Of a DNA stretch of 64,000 nt, positions 34,942 through 46,142 are shown piece by piece. Source of the stretch: Pontederia crassipes (lineage: Eukaryota > Streptophyta > Magnoliopsida > Commelinales > Pontederiaceae); contig CM060189.1 of assembly GCA_030549335.1 (NCBI GenBank), positions 33,503,001-33,567,000 on the forward strand, read 5' to 3'. The first letter of the stretch is position 1, and each line of letters opens with the position of its first letter. The notes beneath the pieces are model-generated. The model did not search any database. It was not told where the DNA came from and saw only the letters and a program-made list of their open reading frames with translations. The position numbers and the translations under genes were made by a program.

Positions 34942-35960
34942 GTAAGGTTTCCTTACACTCTTCATCTTTCTTTTCCAAAATTTTAAACAATTTTTGGTGG
35001 CTTTTGCTGATGGAACGCTTTGATTTTGGGGCTTTGCCGTAGCGCAAGATTTGAGCTTTTTGGGTTCGTATTGTTAGAACGTAGATTTTGTATCTCGGCC
35101 GTTCACAAATTGACCTTTTAGGTCATTTTTAACGGATCGTTCGAATTGAAGTGTTTTGAGTCCTCGCTCTTGCGAAAAGCATGTGTCCTTTTGGGTTGCG
35201 AGCAACTAAAAAGTTCGAACACTTTGTGGGAGTAAGTTTTGGGATCACGGTGAAAGATGCAATTTTTGGGCGTCGTTCGTAGTACTAAATTTAACTTCCG
35301 AAGGGATTTAGTGGCTGGTATGAGATTATGTGGGATTTTTCTTTTCAGATGGAACGATTTTGATGCGTTTCGGATAAGAATATTTTGCTTCACTATACCG
35401 GCAAAAGTTTTGTTCTTTAATGTTCTTATCTTTTTCTGATCTTTTGTTCCTCTCCCTTAGACTTTCGGCAATGGAAATATATTAGATGATATTGTCATTT
35501 AATGTATTGCGTAAACTTTCTGCATGTCAGCTGAGGTTCGTTTTCTTTTGGATTCTCTGGTAAGAAGGGTATGAACATGAATTTTTAGGCTTTTCAGCGA
35601 TGTCGGTTGACGACAGCATGCGCTCTCACACAAAAAGGCACTCCCGCGCGCGCACATATTTTCAGCAGTTTTTATTGACGCCATCGTCTGATCAGAAGAA
35701 AAAAAAATCCAGTTGGTGCATTGGCAGCCCATCTAGTTATGACAAGCATTTAACTGTTTTGTTTTGAAGGATGTCAAGCCTTTGTGCCTCTTTTTTGTAC
35801 GTTATTATGAATTTTTTTGGTTTTATCCACGATAGATATGTTTTCTTGATGCAAGTTGGTAATATTTTATGTTCGCTTGGTGTTCTTAAACTTTCTTGCG
35901 AATATGTATATAGTCTATGTTCATTTCCTTGGATTCTCATCCTTTTGCATACTATTTCAG
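34942..35960 (+). other. Probable 5'-leader intron of the STOP1-like gene
   Basis: The donor CTT|GTAAGG (34942) and acceptor TTTCAG|ATTTG (35960) bound a T-rich 1,019-bp stretch. The leader resumes at 35961 and reaches the ATG at 36080 after 119 bases. An intron in the 5' untranslated region of an otherwise intronless CDS is common in this family. Open frames inside it are not genes. Confidence 0.55.
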
Positions 35961-36079
35961 ATTTGTTCTGGGACCTGGATCGTGGATGTTCCATATTTGT
36001 GGCCTGAATAATAGGAGAGATATTTTTGAGCAGATAACTGGCAAAGAGTTGAATTGTAATCTCAGGGTTATAAGATAGG

Positions 36080-37636
36080 ATGGATCGGAAGATGATAAAC
36101 GTTTCAGAAGCTTCATCGAAAGCTCACTCAATGATCATGTCTGATTCATCAAGAAATCAAAAACCAGACCAGCCTTTTAATCCATTTAATTCCTCCAATC
36201 CATTTTATGGTGCTTCATCTGAGCAATCCTTTCGTGAACTCTCCTCTCCACTGGACAACCAGCCTCGTAACAACTTGTATAATCGTGATTCTGAGGTAAA
36301 AGCTAGGGAACTAGTTGAACCTGCACCGGCAGCTAATAGTCTGGGTTTAGAATGGGATCCTAGAGTTATGCTCACCAACCTATCTTTCTTGGAGCAAAAG
36401 ATTCACCAAGTTCAGGATATAGTTCGATCCATCATCAACAATGAGGGCCAGTTCACAAACCAAGCAAATGAGTTAGCAGCACAGCAGCAGCTAGTCACAG
36501 CTGATCTGACTTGCATCATCATTCAGCTAATATCGACTGCAGGAACTCTTCTTCCTGATATCAAGAGTACATTGCTCTCAACTAATTCTGCTGTTGGGAA
36601 ATGCAGAACTGTTATAGCTGCACCTCCTAGTTTGCCTTTATGTGACAATCATCAACAGGATGAGATTGTTCCGCAAGAGGTAAACAAAGGTTCGGAATAT
36701 GATGAATTGCTCAAAGGATTTACCAGTTGTGATGAAGGAGATGAGCTTATCAAATGTTTGAATAATTGTGGAGGTGAAGCATCTGACACTTTCCCCTCGG
36801 AAGACAATGGAGTGAAGGACTATGATGATGGTGATGGGGACAACCTTCCTCTGGGTTCCTATGAAGTGTTGCAACTGGAAAAAGAAGAGATATTGGCACC
36901 ACATACGCATTTTTGTACGATTTGTGGAAAGGGGTTCAAAAGAGATGCAAATCTCAGGATGCACATGAGAGGCCATGGCGACGAGTACAAAACTCCTGCT
37001 GCCCTTGCTAAGCCTGCGAAGGAAGCAAGCTCAGAACCAGCACTTATTAAGAGGTATTCATGCCCTTTTGTTGGATGCAAACGGAACAAAGAGCACAAGA
37101 AATTCCAACCTCTCAAAACGATATTGTGTGTAAAGAACCATTACAAAAGAACACACTGCGATAAGAGCTACACATGCAGCAGATGCAACACCAAGAAGTT
37201 TTCCGTCATTGCTGATCTGAAAACTCATGAAAAGCATTGTGGGCGAGACAAATGGCTTTGCTCATGTGGAACCACGTTTTCAAGGAAGGACAAGTTGTTT
37301 GGTCATGTTGCTCTTTTCCAAGGCCACACACCAGCCCTTCCAATGGATGATGTCAAATTTACAGTAGCATCTGATCAAGCACAGGCCAACACGGTGACAA
37401 ATGGAACAGCTGGAAGTATGGATTTCAACTTTGATTGTAGCACCTCAGTTGGTGTCCCAGGTCTTGACATCAAAGACGATGATGGCCGTGGCTACTTCTC
37501 GCCGATGAACTTTGACACGTGCAACTTCGGAGCGCTTGATGACTTTTCACGGTCTGCATTTGATGTTTCTGAAAGCCCGTTCTCTTTTCTTCCTACCGGG
37601 TCCTGCAATTTCATTCAAAGAAACGAAGAAAATTAA
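36080..37636 (+). CDS. STOP1: STOP1-type C2H2 zinc-finger transcription factor
   Basis: A 518-residue intact single-exon frame. The N-terminal half is Ser/Asn/Pro-rich, followed by a conserved stretch around LGLEWDPRVMLTNLSFLEQK (about residues 95-114) and a coiled-coil-like region. Four zinc fingers follow: finger 1 CTICGKGFKRDANLRMHMRGH (C279, C282, H295, H299), then the CPFVGCKRNKEHKKFQPLK finger, CSRCNTKKFSVIADLKTHEKHC and CSCGTTFSRKDKLFGH. This order is diagnostic of STOP1/ART1 proteins, nuclear activators of proton- and aluminium-tolerance genes such as ALMT1-type malate transporters; the Arabidopsis protein is about 499 residues. The start is the first ATG in frame, just after the leader's splice site. 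Which paralogue this is (STOP1 or STOP2-like) cannot be settled here. Confidence 0.93.
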   Translation: MDRKMINVSEASSKAHSMIMSDSSRNQKPDQPFNPFNSSNPFYGASSEQSFRELSSPLDNQPRNNLYNRDSEVKARELVEPAPAANSLGLEWDPRVMLTNLSFLEQKIHQVQDIVRSIINNEGQFTNQANELAAQQQLVTADLTCIIIQLISTAGTLLPDIKSTLLSTNSAVGKCRTVIAAPPSLPLCDNHQQDEIVPQEVNKGSEYDELLKGFTSCDEGDELIKCLNNCGGEASDTFPSEDNGVKDYDDGDGDNLPLGSYEVLQLEKEEILAPHTHFCTICGKGFKRDANLRMHMRGHGDEYKTPAALAKPAKEASSEPALIKRYSCPFVGCKRNKEHKKFQPLKTILCVKNHYKRTHCDKSYTCSRCNTKKFSVIADLKTHEKHCGRDKWLCSCGTTFSRKDKLFGHVALFQGHTPALPMDDVKFTVASDQAQANTVTNGTAGSMDFNFDCSTSVGVPGLDIKDDDGRGYFSPMNFDTCNFGALDDFSRSAFDVSESPFSFLPTGSCNFIQRNEEN

Positions 37637-38670
37637 GCCTCAAAAGCCATCCGAAGTAATGATAATGGCAATCCAGTTGTATGTATCGTTCAGTCGCTTG
37701 TATTTTTAACTTAGTTTTCTCCTTTTGCGTTCTCTATTGTTGGACGAAGTATCTGCCTTCATTTGTGCTCAGGCTGATGCTTCCTTAGTGTGTATCCATC
37801 TTCGGTTTTTTTTTTATCTATCAATTATTCACACTCTTGTTCCTGTTATATTGTGAACTTTCTCTGGTCCTTAACGTGCTATCTGCTTTTTGACAATTCT
37901 AATGGGTATGCAACTTCATTGACAGTTCAAACATTTATGCACGGTGCAAGTCCCTTTCCTGCTTGTAGTTGAAATATTTATCTTACCCGAAGTTTAGAAT
38001 TTCATTGGCTGTATCATTCTGGTGGCAGAAAAAAAAGTGAGAATTATTGTGTTTGTTGGCCTGTAGATGACATGCATCTGGTCTCCCCACTCTATGCAAA
38101 AGAAGGCAAATATTTGCCGTGTTGATAGACCACAAAGTAGTGGGGTTAAGTTGTCCAGAGCCACGAGGAAGAAAAAAAATATCCAATAAATGGCTTTGTG
38201 ATTAGGTCACGGCTGACATAACTAGAAAAGAAAACAAGGACATGAGAATCGGATGTGCTGTCCATATTGCAAATATCAAAGCAATTTGGTAGTAGGGTCA
38301 ACATAGCTGATATTGGATCATTGAACTCTTCAAAAGTGTATGGTATTAGTTAACAAAGAACTCTCAGATCCATATCTGGTTCACCCTTGGGTTATCCACT
38401 GGGTCAGGAGACTTGGGGCAAAGATCAAACACCGATAGCATCAGCATTCTGTGCATCCAGCTGACACAAACACCATGTGATGGGCAGAATGCATTTCTTT
38501 GGGTTGTGGATAGTATCATTTTGCAAAGCTATTTTTTCTCTTTCTTTCACACACACCCATTGCACACATATAAAAGAATAATGTATTACTTTTTTATTTT
38601 TTTGTTGCACAATAAAAAAAAAAAGATACTTGTCCTACTTTTTGCCCCTTTTTTTATTGTTCTAAGCGGA
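37637..38670. other. 3' flank of the STOP1-like gene
   Basis: The 3' untranslated region probably covers the first 200-300 bases. No further exon. T-runs and a CACACACACCC stretch near 38550 only. Confidence 0.4.
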
Positions 38671-39417
38671 TGCATACTATTTTGATTGTATTCATTATTA
38701 ATTATTCACTTGTCAGATCAAGAAAAATTATCGGGTAAAAAAAATCACTTCATCAAAAAAAATTAACTGGTCAAAGAAAATCCATTGATGAAAAAAACTC
38801 GCACATATGAAAAAGATGAAAAATAAAGTGAAATTACAAAGTTTACTTGCATTGGAAAAAGAAGAAAGATCAAATCGTAGTTCAATTGCAAATTGATGAA
38901 AGTGTAAAGTTCAAGTTACGCATGCGATAAAGAATAAAAAGAATGGTAATAACAAAGAATGATAAAGAATGAAAATATTGGAAAAGAACGGGCCGGGAAA
39001 GAATGAAAAGAAAAGAATAGAAATATTATTGTGTCTTAAAATCTAAATTGCTTCTATTTGAGTTATTTCATCCATTTATAATATCTCATGTACTTAGTAT
39101 TCATTACTCATGAAAATTTCATTTTCCTATATTTGAGCCCATGTAGTTAGACTGAGTAAGAATGGAAACGTGGGTAGCAGTGGTGTTCGTGATGATGTAA
39201 AGTGTACATGAGATCAAGTCGATAAAATTATTTATTGTTATTAATGAAACAGTTATTGAAAAGTTAGTTAGCCTTTAGAGGATTATTAAAAAAGAACAAT
39301 TAGAAAGTAAAGCTCGCTTTCTCATTCCATTAAAAAATAGTTTAACATTATTTTATTTATTCATTCCATGTAAAGAAAAATCCAGAAAGAATGAATTGTA
39401 TGTAACGTGACCCAAAA

Positions 39418-39934
39418 CACTACAAGAAAATTGCGATTTTCCGACGGGCAGTTTTCGACGGATAGAAATTTATCGTAATTTGCGACGGATAGCGATCAAT
39501 CGAAATTTTTGACGGCTACAACTGTCGGAAATGAAAATAATAAATTATATAATTTGTTATATTATTATTTTATTTTTAAAATTTTCGACGGATATCTATC
39601 AGTCATAATTTTCGACGGTCCATACCATCGGTAAATGAAAAATAATATAATATAATGAGTATTTTATTATTATAATTAGCGACAGTCCGAACCGTCGCAA
39701 TTTTCGACGGTTCCGACCGTCGGTAGCAATTAGTGACGGTTCAAACCATCGATACAATAAAAAATAAATATTATATATAACTAAATATAGTATTTTATTT
39801 TTATAATTAAATAATTTTTGACGGTCACAACCGTCGATAACTTTAAAAATAACATATATGATAGTTTCTGACGGTCATGACAGTTGGTAATTAAAATTTC
39901 ACTATCCCGCTCCTATTTTCCCGCTTTCTCATCT

Positions 39935-40001
<67 letters not shown>

Positions 40002-40796
40002 CTTTCCCCTATCCCACTCTCTATTTTCCCCCTTTCCTCTCTCCCTCTCCCTGCCGGCGAGCCGCTCCCGACCGGACGACAAGTCTCTCCCTCCGGCGAC
40101 CCTCTCCCGACCGGACGAACCTCTCCCGTCGGTGACCCTCTCTCTCTCTAGCCCGGACCGCCAGGCGGTCGGATTCAGCCGCTGGCGACGGGATCGGCCG
40201 CCTGGTCCGACTCCAGCCACTGGCGGCCGGATCGGCCGCCTGGCAGCCGGCCGCTGGCGACCGGATCCAGCCGCTGGTGGCCGGATCCAGCCGCTGGTGG
40301 TCGGATCCAGCCGCCAGCTGATCCGGCCACCCGCTGGCCTTCAGATTGGCCGCCTGGCGGTCGAATCTGGTCGTTGGTCGCCAGCGGCCGGCTAATTTTT
40401 TTTATATTATAAAAATTTTTTGCGACGGTTTTGACCGCCGAAAGTTTCGGCGGTTTCTACCATCGATATTTGCAGCGGTCGTCGTGATCGTTGAAAGTTT
40501 CAGCTTTCGCGACCGCCGAAGTTTTGACGGTTTCGTCGATCGCCACAAATATCGGCGGTCGTGACCGTCGAAACTTTCGGCGGTTCACGACCGTCGAAAG
40601 TTTCCACGATCTTGACAGTCGGACTTCCATCGAAACTTCCGATGTTTTTTCCCAATCGTAGAAAATTGATTTGCGACGACCATTTTTCGGATGAATCGAT
40701 TCCGTCAAAAAAACCGTCGAAAATCGTCATTTCTGACGATTTTCAGGAAATTACAGATGGTCGAAACCGTTTATAATTCTCATCTTTCTTGTAGTG
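39418..40796. mobile_element. Non-autonomous CACTA transposon
   Basis: The ends CACTACAAGAAAA and TTTCTTGTAGTG are perfect inverted repeats of the CACTA (En/Spm) type, flanked by the 3-bp duplication AAA/AAA. Subterminal regions are filled with short CGACGGT / ACCGTCG repeats in both directions, the usual binding-site arrays for the transposase. The centre has a (TA)n run (about 39938-39999) and a GC-rich block (about 40040-40400) of CCGGATCCAGCCGCTGG-like repeats. No transposase is encoded. It lies inside the 5' LTR of the gypsy-type element, so it is the younger insertion. Confidence 0.88.
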
Positions 40797-40989
40797 AAAT
40801 AAGTCCAAATTTCACTTGTCAGCAAGGTGAAATTTGGGGTGTTATAGTTGGTATCAAAGCCAAAATCCTAAATCCTCCCTAAGTTGAAAAATCGAAGATC
40901 CATGTGCAACCATCATGAATAGTAAGGTATAGTTTTAGTTTGACTCATACTAAATTGTGTTATGTGTGTTGTAGTTGATTCCCCCTGAC

Positions 40990-41938
40990 CCAAGGGGATA
41001 ATTCCAGCAAACAAGAGGTGCCCCAAGTAACACGGGCATAACCAACCAACTAGGAAGTGACAATAATGGACTCCCGCAAGGCAATCAAGTAAGGAGCATC
41101 ATTCAGGAGTTTTTGAAACTCAAGCCAACATAGTTCAATGAGGTGGATGACTTTGATACCATAGAGCGATGGATTCGGGCCATCGAAGAAACCTTCCAAC
41201 TTATGGAGTGTGCAAGGGATAAGAAGATTTTGTTTGCTACAAACTGCCTTACCGAGGATGCAAAGGATTGGTGGGACACACCACCAAGGACTTAGAGTTT
41301 CTTGCTACTGAGGCAGTTCCCTAGTCTAGGTTCAGGCAAACTTTTGGAGAGCGTTTCTTCCATGTCTACGAGAGGGACTTGAAGCGACGAGAATACATAG
41401 GAAAATATGATAGTGTTTGAGTATTTAACCAAATTTATTATGCTTGGCAAGTACTCCCCCAATGAAGATGAGCAGTCAAGGGCCAACTTGTTCATTGAAG
41501 GCCTCAACCCTGTGCTGAGATTGAAAGCGTCATCAGGAAATTAGTGCACGTTAAATAAGGCAGCCAAGTTGGGCACCCTAATGGAGAGAGGCATCACAAG
41601 AATATAGCAAGATAAGAAGGCGTACAAGGATCGGAGCAAAATAAATCTAAAAAGAAGAATAATCATCAATAGATATGGAGAATCAACATGATAATAGGGC
41701 GAGACCCTATGATACGCCTCAACAACAAACATTATAATCGCCTTTAAAAATGCAAGGTCAACAAGTCGCACTACTAATAAAAAAAGTACTCTTGGAAAAA
41801 GTTCTCTGTATTTTTTGTGGGAGAAGGCATGTTCAGAAATGTAAAAGAAAATTTAGGAAATATTTTAACTCTAGGGAACAAGGGCACTATGTAAGAGATT
41901 GCCCAAAACAAAAAGAACAAGAACAAGGTCAATAGATG
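40990..41938 (+). pseudogene. Decayed Ty3/gypsy gag
   Basis: Readable pieces in several frames: VDDFDTIERWIRAIEETF and LTEDAKDWW (41140-41275) from the retrotransposon-gag domain, SPNEDEQSRANLFIEGLNP (41456), and two zinc-knuckle relics near 41810-41915 (CIFCGRRHVQKC, and a second with the first cysteine replaced by tyrosine, before DCPKQKEQEQGQ). In-frame stops include one near 41130 and another near 41296. It is not functional. Confidence 0.7.
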
Positions 41939-42122
41939 CAGAAGCTAAAGAAAAAAATTCCAAGTAGAGAAAAAAATATGCAAGCTAAAGAAATTCAAGA
42001 TGATAATAGTCAATGTTGTTGAAAGTTTGATTTAGAATGGAGTATGCATTAGAAATAATTTATGATTCGGTATTCTTACTTAGAGCAAAATTCAAGGACA
42101 CATTTTTTTATGGGAGTATTAA

Positions 42123-43932
42123 TGTAACACCCCGAGATTTTTTAAATTTAAATAAATGGATACATAATTTTTATTATTTATTTAAATTTGATTTTTTTAA
42201 AATAATTAAAGTTAAGAAGAAGTTATGTATAGATAAGATTTTGAATAGAAGAAAGAAAAAAGATAAACTATTTCATTAAGATGATTAAATATAGTTATAT
42301 ATAGGATTTAGAATTATATTTAGAGGTGATTAAAAATTTAATCTCAGTTTAGAATTTAATTCACCCAAAGTTAAAGTCTCTTCCCCTATAAATAGACATC
42401 TTCAACCAATCAGCCGGGGGAGGACTAGAAATTATTTTTTTCTCTCCACTTTGAGTTTATATTTATCTCTCCTCAGTGTGCGTGCATGACACCTTCGACC
42501 GACCACTCCTAGTTGTACCCTTTATCAACAGACATAGGACACTTCATCAGAAGCGTCGTCTCTTGAGGAATTGTGCATAAAGATTGGGGTTCAGATAGTT
42601 ATACCTGGACAAGGTACATGCATATTCGGGTTGCCTTTTGGATGCAATATTTTGATGGAATAAGATAAAAGAATATTAAAGTATATGCTATGTTATCTAA
42701 TAATTCAAATATTTCATATCGAAAGCATACCTAATTGATCAAAAAATTAGATTAAAATTTTGGAAAAATTGCACTAGAGTTAGATTAAAGTTTTGGAAAA
42801 ATGACACCGAATTTCTCTGTACAGGAATTTGGTTCGAACTAACAAAACTCGAATCGGGGTCTTTAGCGAAACAAAAACCCGACGTGGTGGATGTCCGAAC
42901 TCGGCCCAAATTTGTCCTGGGCTCAGCTCAAATTATAAAGGTCCCGAGCCAAGTTTTAGTTAGGAAAAGGTTAAATAAGAGTAGCGCACGACTCGACTTG
43001 AGTTGACTATAACCTGACCCATGCCTTAACCAAACTCGGTTTGGGTTTGCTTGTACTTGGACCGAGTACTTCTAGAATTTGAGTAGAGTTTTTTTATCAA
43101 ATTGTTATGGTATTAATGAACTTTTGCCCTTATTTTTGTTGTTCTTTTTTTATATAAATGATAATCAAATAGATCAGTAAAAAGTTAATAAGGTAATTGC
43201 ATATTATCTTGATTAATGATTTTATTCATTGTTAATTGTTCACTTGTCGGGTCAAGAAAAATCATTAGGTCAAAGAAGACCACTTGGTCAAAGAAAATTA
43301 ATTAGTCAAAGAAAAATCGCTCATGTGGAAAAGATGAAACGTAAAGTGAAATTGCAAAGTTTACTTGCATTGCAAAAAGAAGAAATATCAAATTGTATTG
43401 ATCATAGTTCAATTGCAAATCGAATGTAAGTGTAAACTTCAAGTTATGCATGTGATAAAAAAAATAAAAAGAGTGATAATAGCAAAGAATAGAAATATTA
43501 TTGCATGTTTTATATAATTAGAATTATTGTATTTTAAAAGTTAATTGCTTTTGTTTGAGTTATTACATTCATTTGTAATATCTCATGTACTAAGTATTAA
43601 TTACTCATGGAAATTCAACAAGTAGTTGGATTAAGAAATATGAATGGAGAAGTGAGCAATGATGAGTAAAGTGCACATGTGACCAAGTTGCTAAAATTCT
43701 TTATTGTTATTTAATGATATAGTTATTGAAAAATTAGTTAGCCTTTGAAAGACTACTAGGAAATAATAATTAGAAAGTAAAGACCACTTTCACACTCTGT
43801 TAAATAATAATTTAATATTATTTCACTTTCGTATTTCATATAAAAAAAGCTCGTGAAGAATGAATTGCAAGTAATGCGATCCAAAATAGATCCAAATACT
43901 ACGTGGCACTAGGGTAAAATTTGGATGTATTA
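42123..43932 (+). repeat. 3' LTR of the gypsy-type element
   Basis: Starts TGTAACACCCCGAG and ends near TTGGATGTATTA. The expected terminal TTACA appears as TTATA in the 5' copy, so the 3' limit carries an uncertainty of a few bases. CCCCTATAAATAGACATC near 42385 is a strong TATA-box region. Confidence 0.6.
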
Positions 43933-44371
43933 CCTTCAGAATTTTATGAGTCAGAGACTTTTTTAATTAGTGGATACTGTTTAAACTGTTAAAGTAAATT
44001 AATGAGTGGTAGTTAGAACTGTGTCATTAAGAATTTAGTAGTTGCCTGAGGGATTAACACACAGAGATAGAATCGGCGATGGTAGTTAGAACTGATGTGC
44101 TTTGCATGTTTGGGTGAAGAAATACAAGATTATTGAACTAAGGACAGAAGAATGCACTACACTTGGCCACTGATCAACAATGCAGGAAACATGCTCGGCA
44201 AGATCATAAACCTTAGAAAGAACAATAGACACCTAGGTTCGAACACTCATGTATTCATAATCAAAAGTTTACATGTGTGTCTTCAATTGTTATCACACCG
44301 CATCACACACTACATCGACATTGCTTAAATACCGTTCAAAAGGAATTTCAACTACAACACTTGCTATCGTA
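43933..44371. other. Spacer between the LTR element and the GRF gene
   Basis: Holds the 3' flank of the minus-strand GRF gene. No other feature recognised. Confidence 0.4.
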
Positions 44372-44776
44372 CTACATAAACTTGGTCAGAATACAACCCA
44401 GGAAGTATATCAATTTCTCTCGCTTCAGAAACTTGATATGTTCTTCTGCTCCATCCAACTTTTGTATTAGTCCTGCTATAACCATGACTCCTCGACTTTT
44501 CATTGGAGGATCATACCAACGGAAGAATCTGCAAGCACCCTCTGAAATTTTTTTCTACACGAAGAGAGCGTATAATGCTAAGATTAGAAAGAGATTTAAG
44601 CGTACAATTATAAAATAAGAAAAGAGTTTCATTTGAATCCACAGAATATAATTCTATTCAATACCGACGTCAAAATGTGGGCAGCTCCAAAATCGCCTCC
44701 CAGGATTATTGGTCGTCCATGATGTCTTTAGTGTACACATGTCTTGGCAATAACATGAAGGGATGTCCATCTTCAT
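44372..44776 (-). CDS. Small GRF-type zinc-finger protein, two exons
   Basis: Exon 1 is 44776-44665 and exon 2 44541-44372 (TAG at 44374-44372), joined across a 123-bp GT-AG intron with matching phase, for 93 residues. The GRF pattern is complete: C-Y-C near residue 8-10, TSWTTNNPGRRFWSCP, then after the junction ACRFFRWYDPP. GRF zinc fingers bind nucleic acid in proteins such as topoisomerase 3 and APE2, but plants also carry many short stand-alone versions of unknown role like this one. After the finger comes a charged helix (LDGAEEHIKFLKREKL) and a short hydrophobic end. The start is the first ATG upstream of the finger; an extra upstream exon is possible. A transposon origin cannot be excluded. 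Confidence 0.7.
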
Positions 44777-46142
44777 ATATAAGATGTAGGGTACCAGGAT
44801 GGCGGTGGATTTATAGGATTCGACAACATATTACAAAGCAATGCCGGGCATCAGTACATTAGGAAATAGTACCATTGATGTCATATAACGAAGTTACATC
44901 GAGAAGCAGAACATGCTAAAAATTCAACACATAAATCGCCTCAAATAGAATATTTCTCCGAACATTCGTTTGATTAAGGTCATGACTAGTATGAATTGTG
45001 GAATATATGCAAGAGAAACTCACCATTAATACTCCGTGGTAAGTTATGAAGAACGACCTCGTATGCTGAGAAGGGGATCAAGGTTTGCAAGTCGAATGCG
45101 AAGCCGTGCAAACTGATATCGGCGCAAGGAGGATGTCCACTACAATAACGGGGAAAATAGAGATCGACGAGGAAACGATGAACTTATGAACCCAGAGACT
45201 TACGGTGAAGACAACCAGAGGATATCGATGCTACGAGGAGGTGAACGTGACGAGCGGAATTGAGAAACTAGGACAGAACAATGTCCACCGAAAAGGGGCA
45301 TCTTCCAATCATTTTAATCGGAGGAGACGAGGGTGAAGTCGTTATTTTAACCAAATATTCCACATTTGCATCCAAACACTACGACGGTTGGGGCTACCAA
45401 CATTGGAAGATGTCAACCAAACAATAGGTGGAATATGACCGCCTCGCTTTAAGATAATCTCCCTATCGTCAGATTAAAATCACGTATTCTACTCCACCTT
45501 ATCCCGCAACCAAATGGGCCCTAAAGAATTTCAAGACTATTGGAGGAGTCAATTTAATAAATGCTCTCAAGTTTTACCCTTTTTTTGTCTCCCAAGAAGT
45601 AAAAGTTGGAGAATTGTTTTGTTAGAAAGTAAAATTTCAAGATAGAATTAAAAAAAAGGAGACAAAGTTGAAAAATATTTACTAAAATTTACCCCGTTAA
45701 AGCTCGGAAAGTTGCAGATTCTACCTTTGGAGCTAAAAACAGGAAAATGAAAGAAATAAGACGATTACAGCAGCGAAAGACAATGGGAAAGAGTGGGTTC
45801 CTTCACTGTAATCCTACAATATAAAGTCGTGCCTGTTATCAGCATTATCAAAAGAAAAAGAAGACAATATTCTCCTTTCTAAACGAAAAGAAAAAAAAGG
45901 AAGAACAAGCAATTCCAAGCTTGCAGGAAAGCTCTCCAAACACAATATGCCATATCCAGATACAAATTTATTCTGCAATCGCTAAAAGGAGCTGCCTATT
46001 TACTTCTGTAACTGATATGATGTATTCACAAAAATTTGGTACCACTGATCAGAACAAAAACTTATCGGAAGAAATGAGGGACCAGAACAAAGTTGAATTA
46101 CTATAGGAAAATGTATACTCAGAATAATCCTCGTGATACCCG
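44777..46142. other. Upstream of the GRF gene and 3' flank of the invertase gene
   Basis: No exon supported. GCAACCAAATGGGCCCTAAA near 45508-45527 looks like the end of a PIF/Harbinger-type element (GGGCCCATTTGG terminus with TAA flank), but no partner terminus was found nearby. The last 300 bp are probably invertase 3' untranslated region. Confidence 0.35.

Larger units (their letters stand above)
38671..43932 (+). mobile_element. Ty3/gypsy-type LTR element with gag only; 5' LTR truncated and split by CACTA
   Basis: The 3' LTR is 42123-43932, starting TGTAACACCCCGAG. Its last about 730 bp match 38671-40846 once the CACTA insertion is removed, sharing CACTTGTC, AAAGTTTACTTGCATTG and AAATTTGG blocks. 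The 5' LTR lacks its first kilobase. TGGTATCAAAGCC (40849-40861) is a primer-binding site one base off the iMet consensus. The 1.3-kb interior holds only a decayed gag. LTRs of the TGTAACACCCC type belong to Ty3/gypsy elements. No protease, RT, RNase H or integrase is seen. Confidence 0.7.

Noticed and set aside
36638-37116. Minus-strand frames of 112 and 85 codons
   Set aside because: Antisense shadows of the STOP1-like coding sequence.
45500-45530. Complete PIF/Harbinger element around the GRF gene
   Set aside because: Only one GGGCCCATTTGG-like terminus was found; without the partner end and transposase it cannot be annotated as an element.
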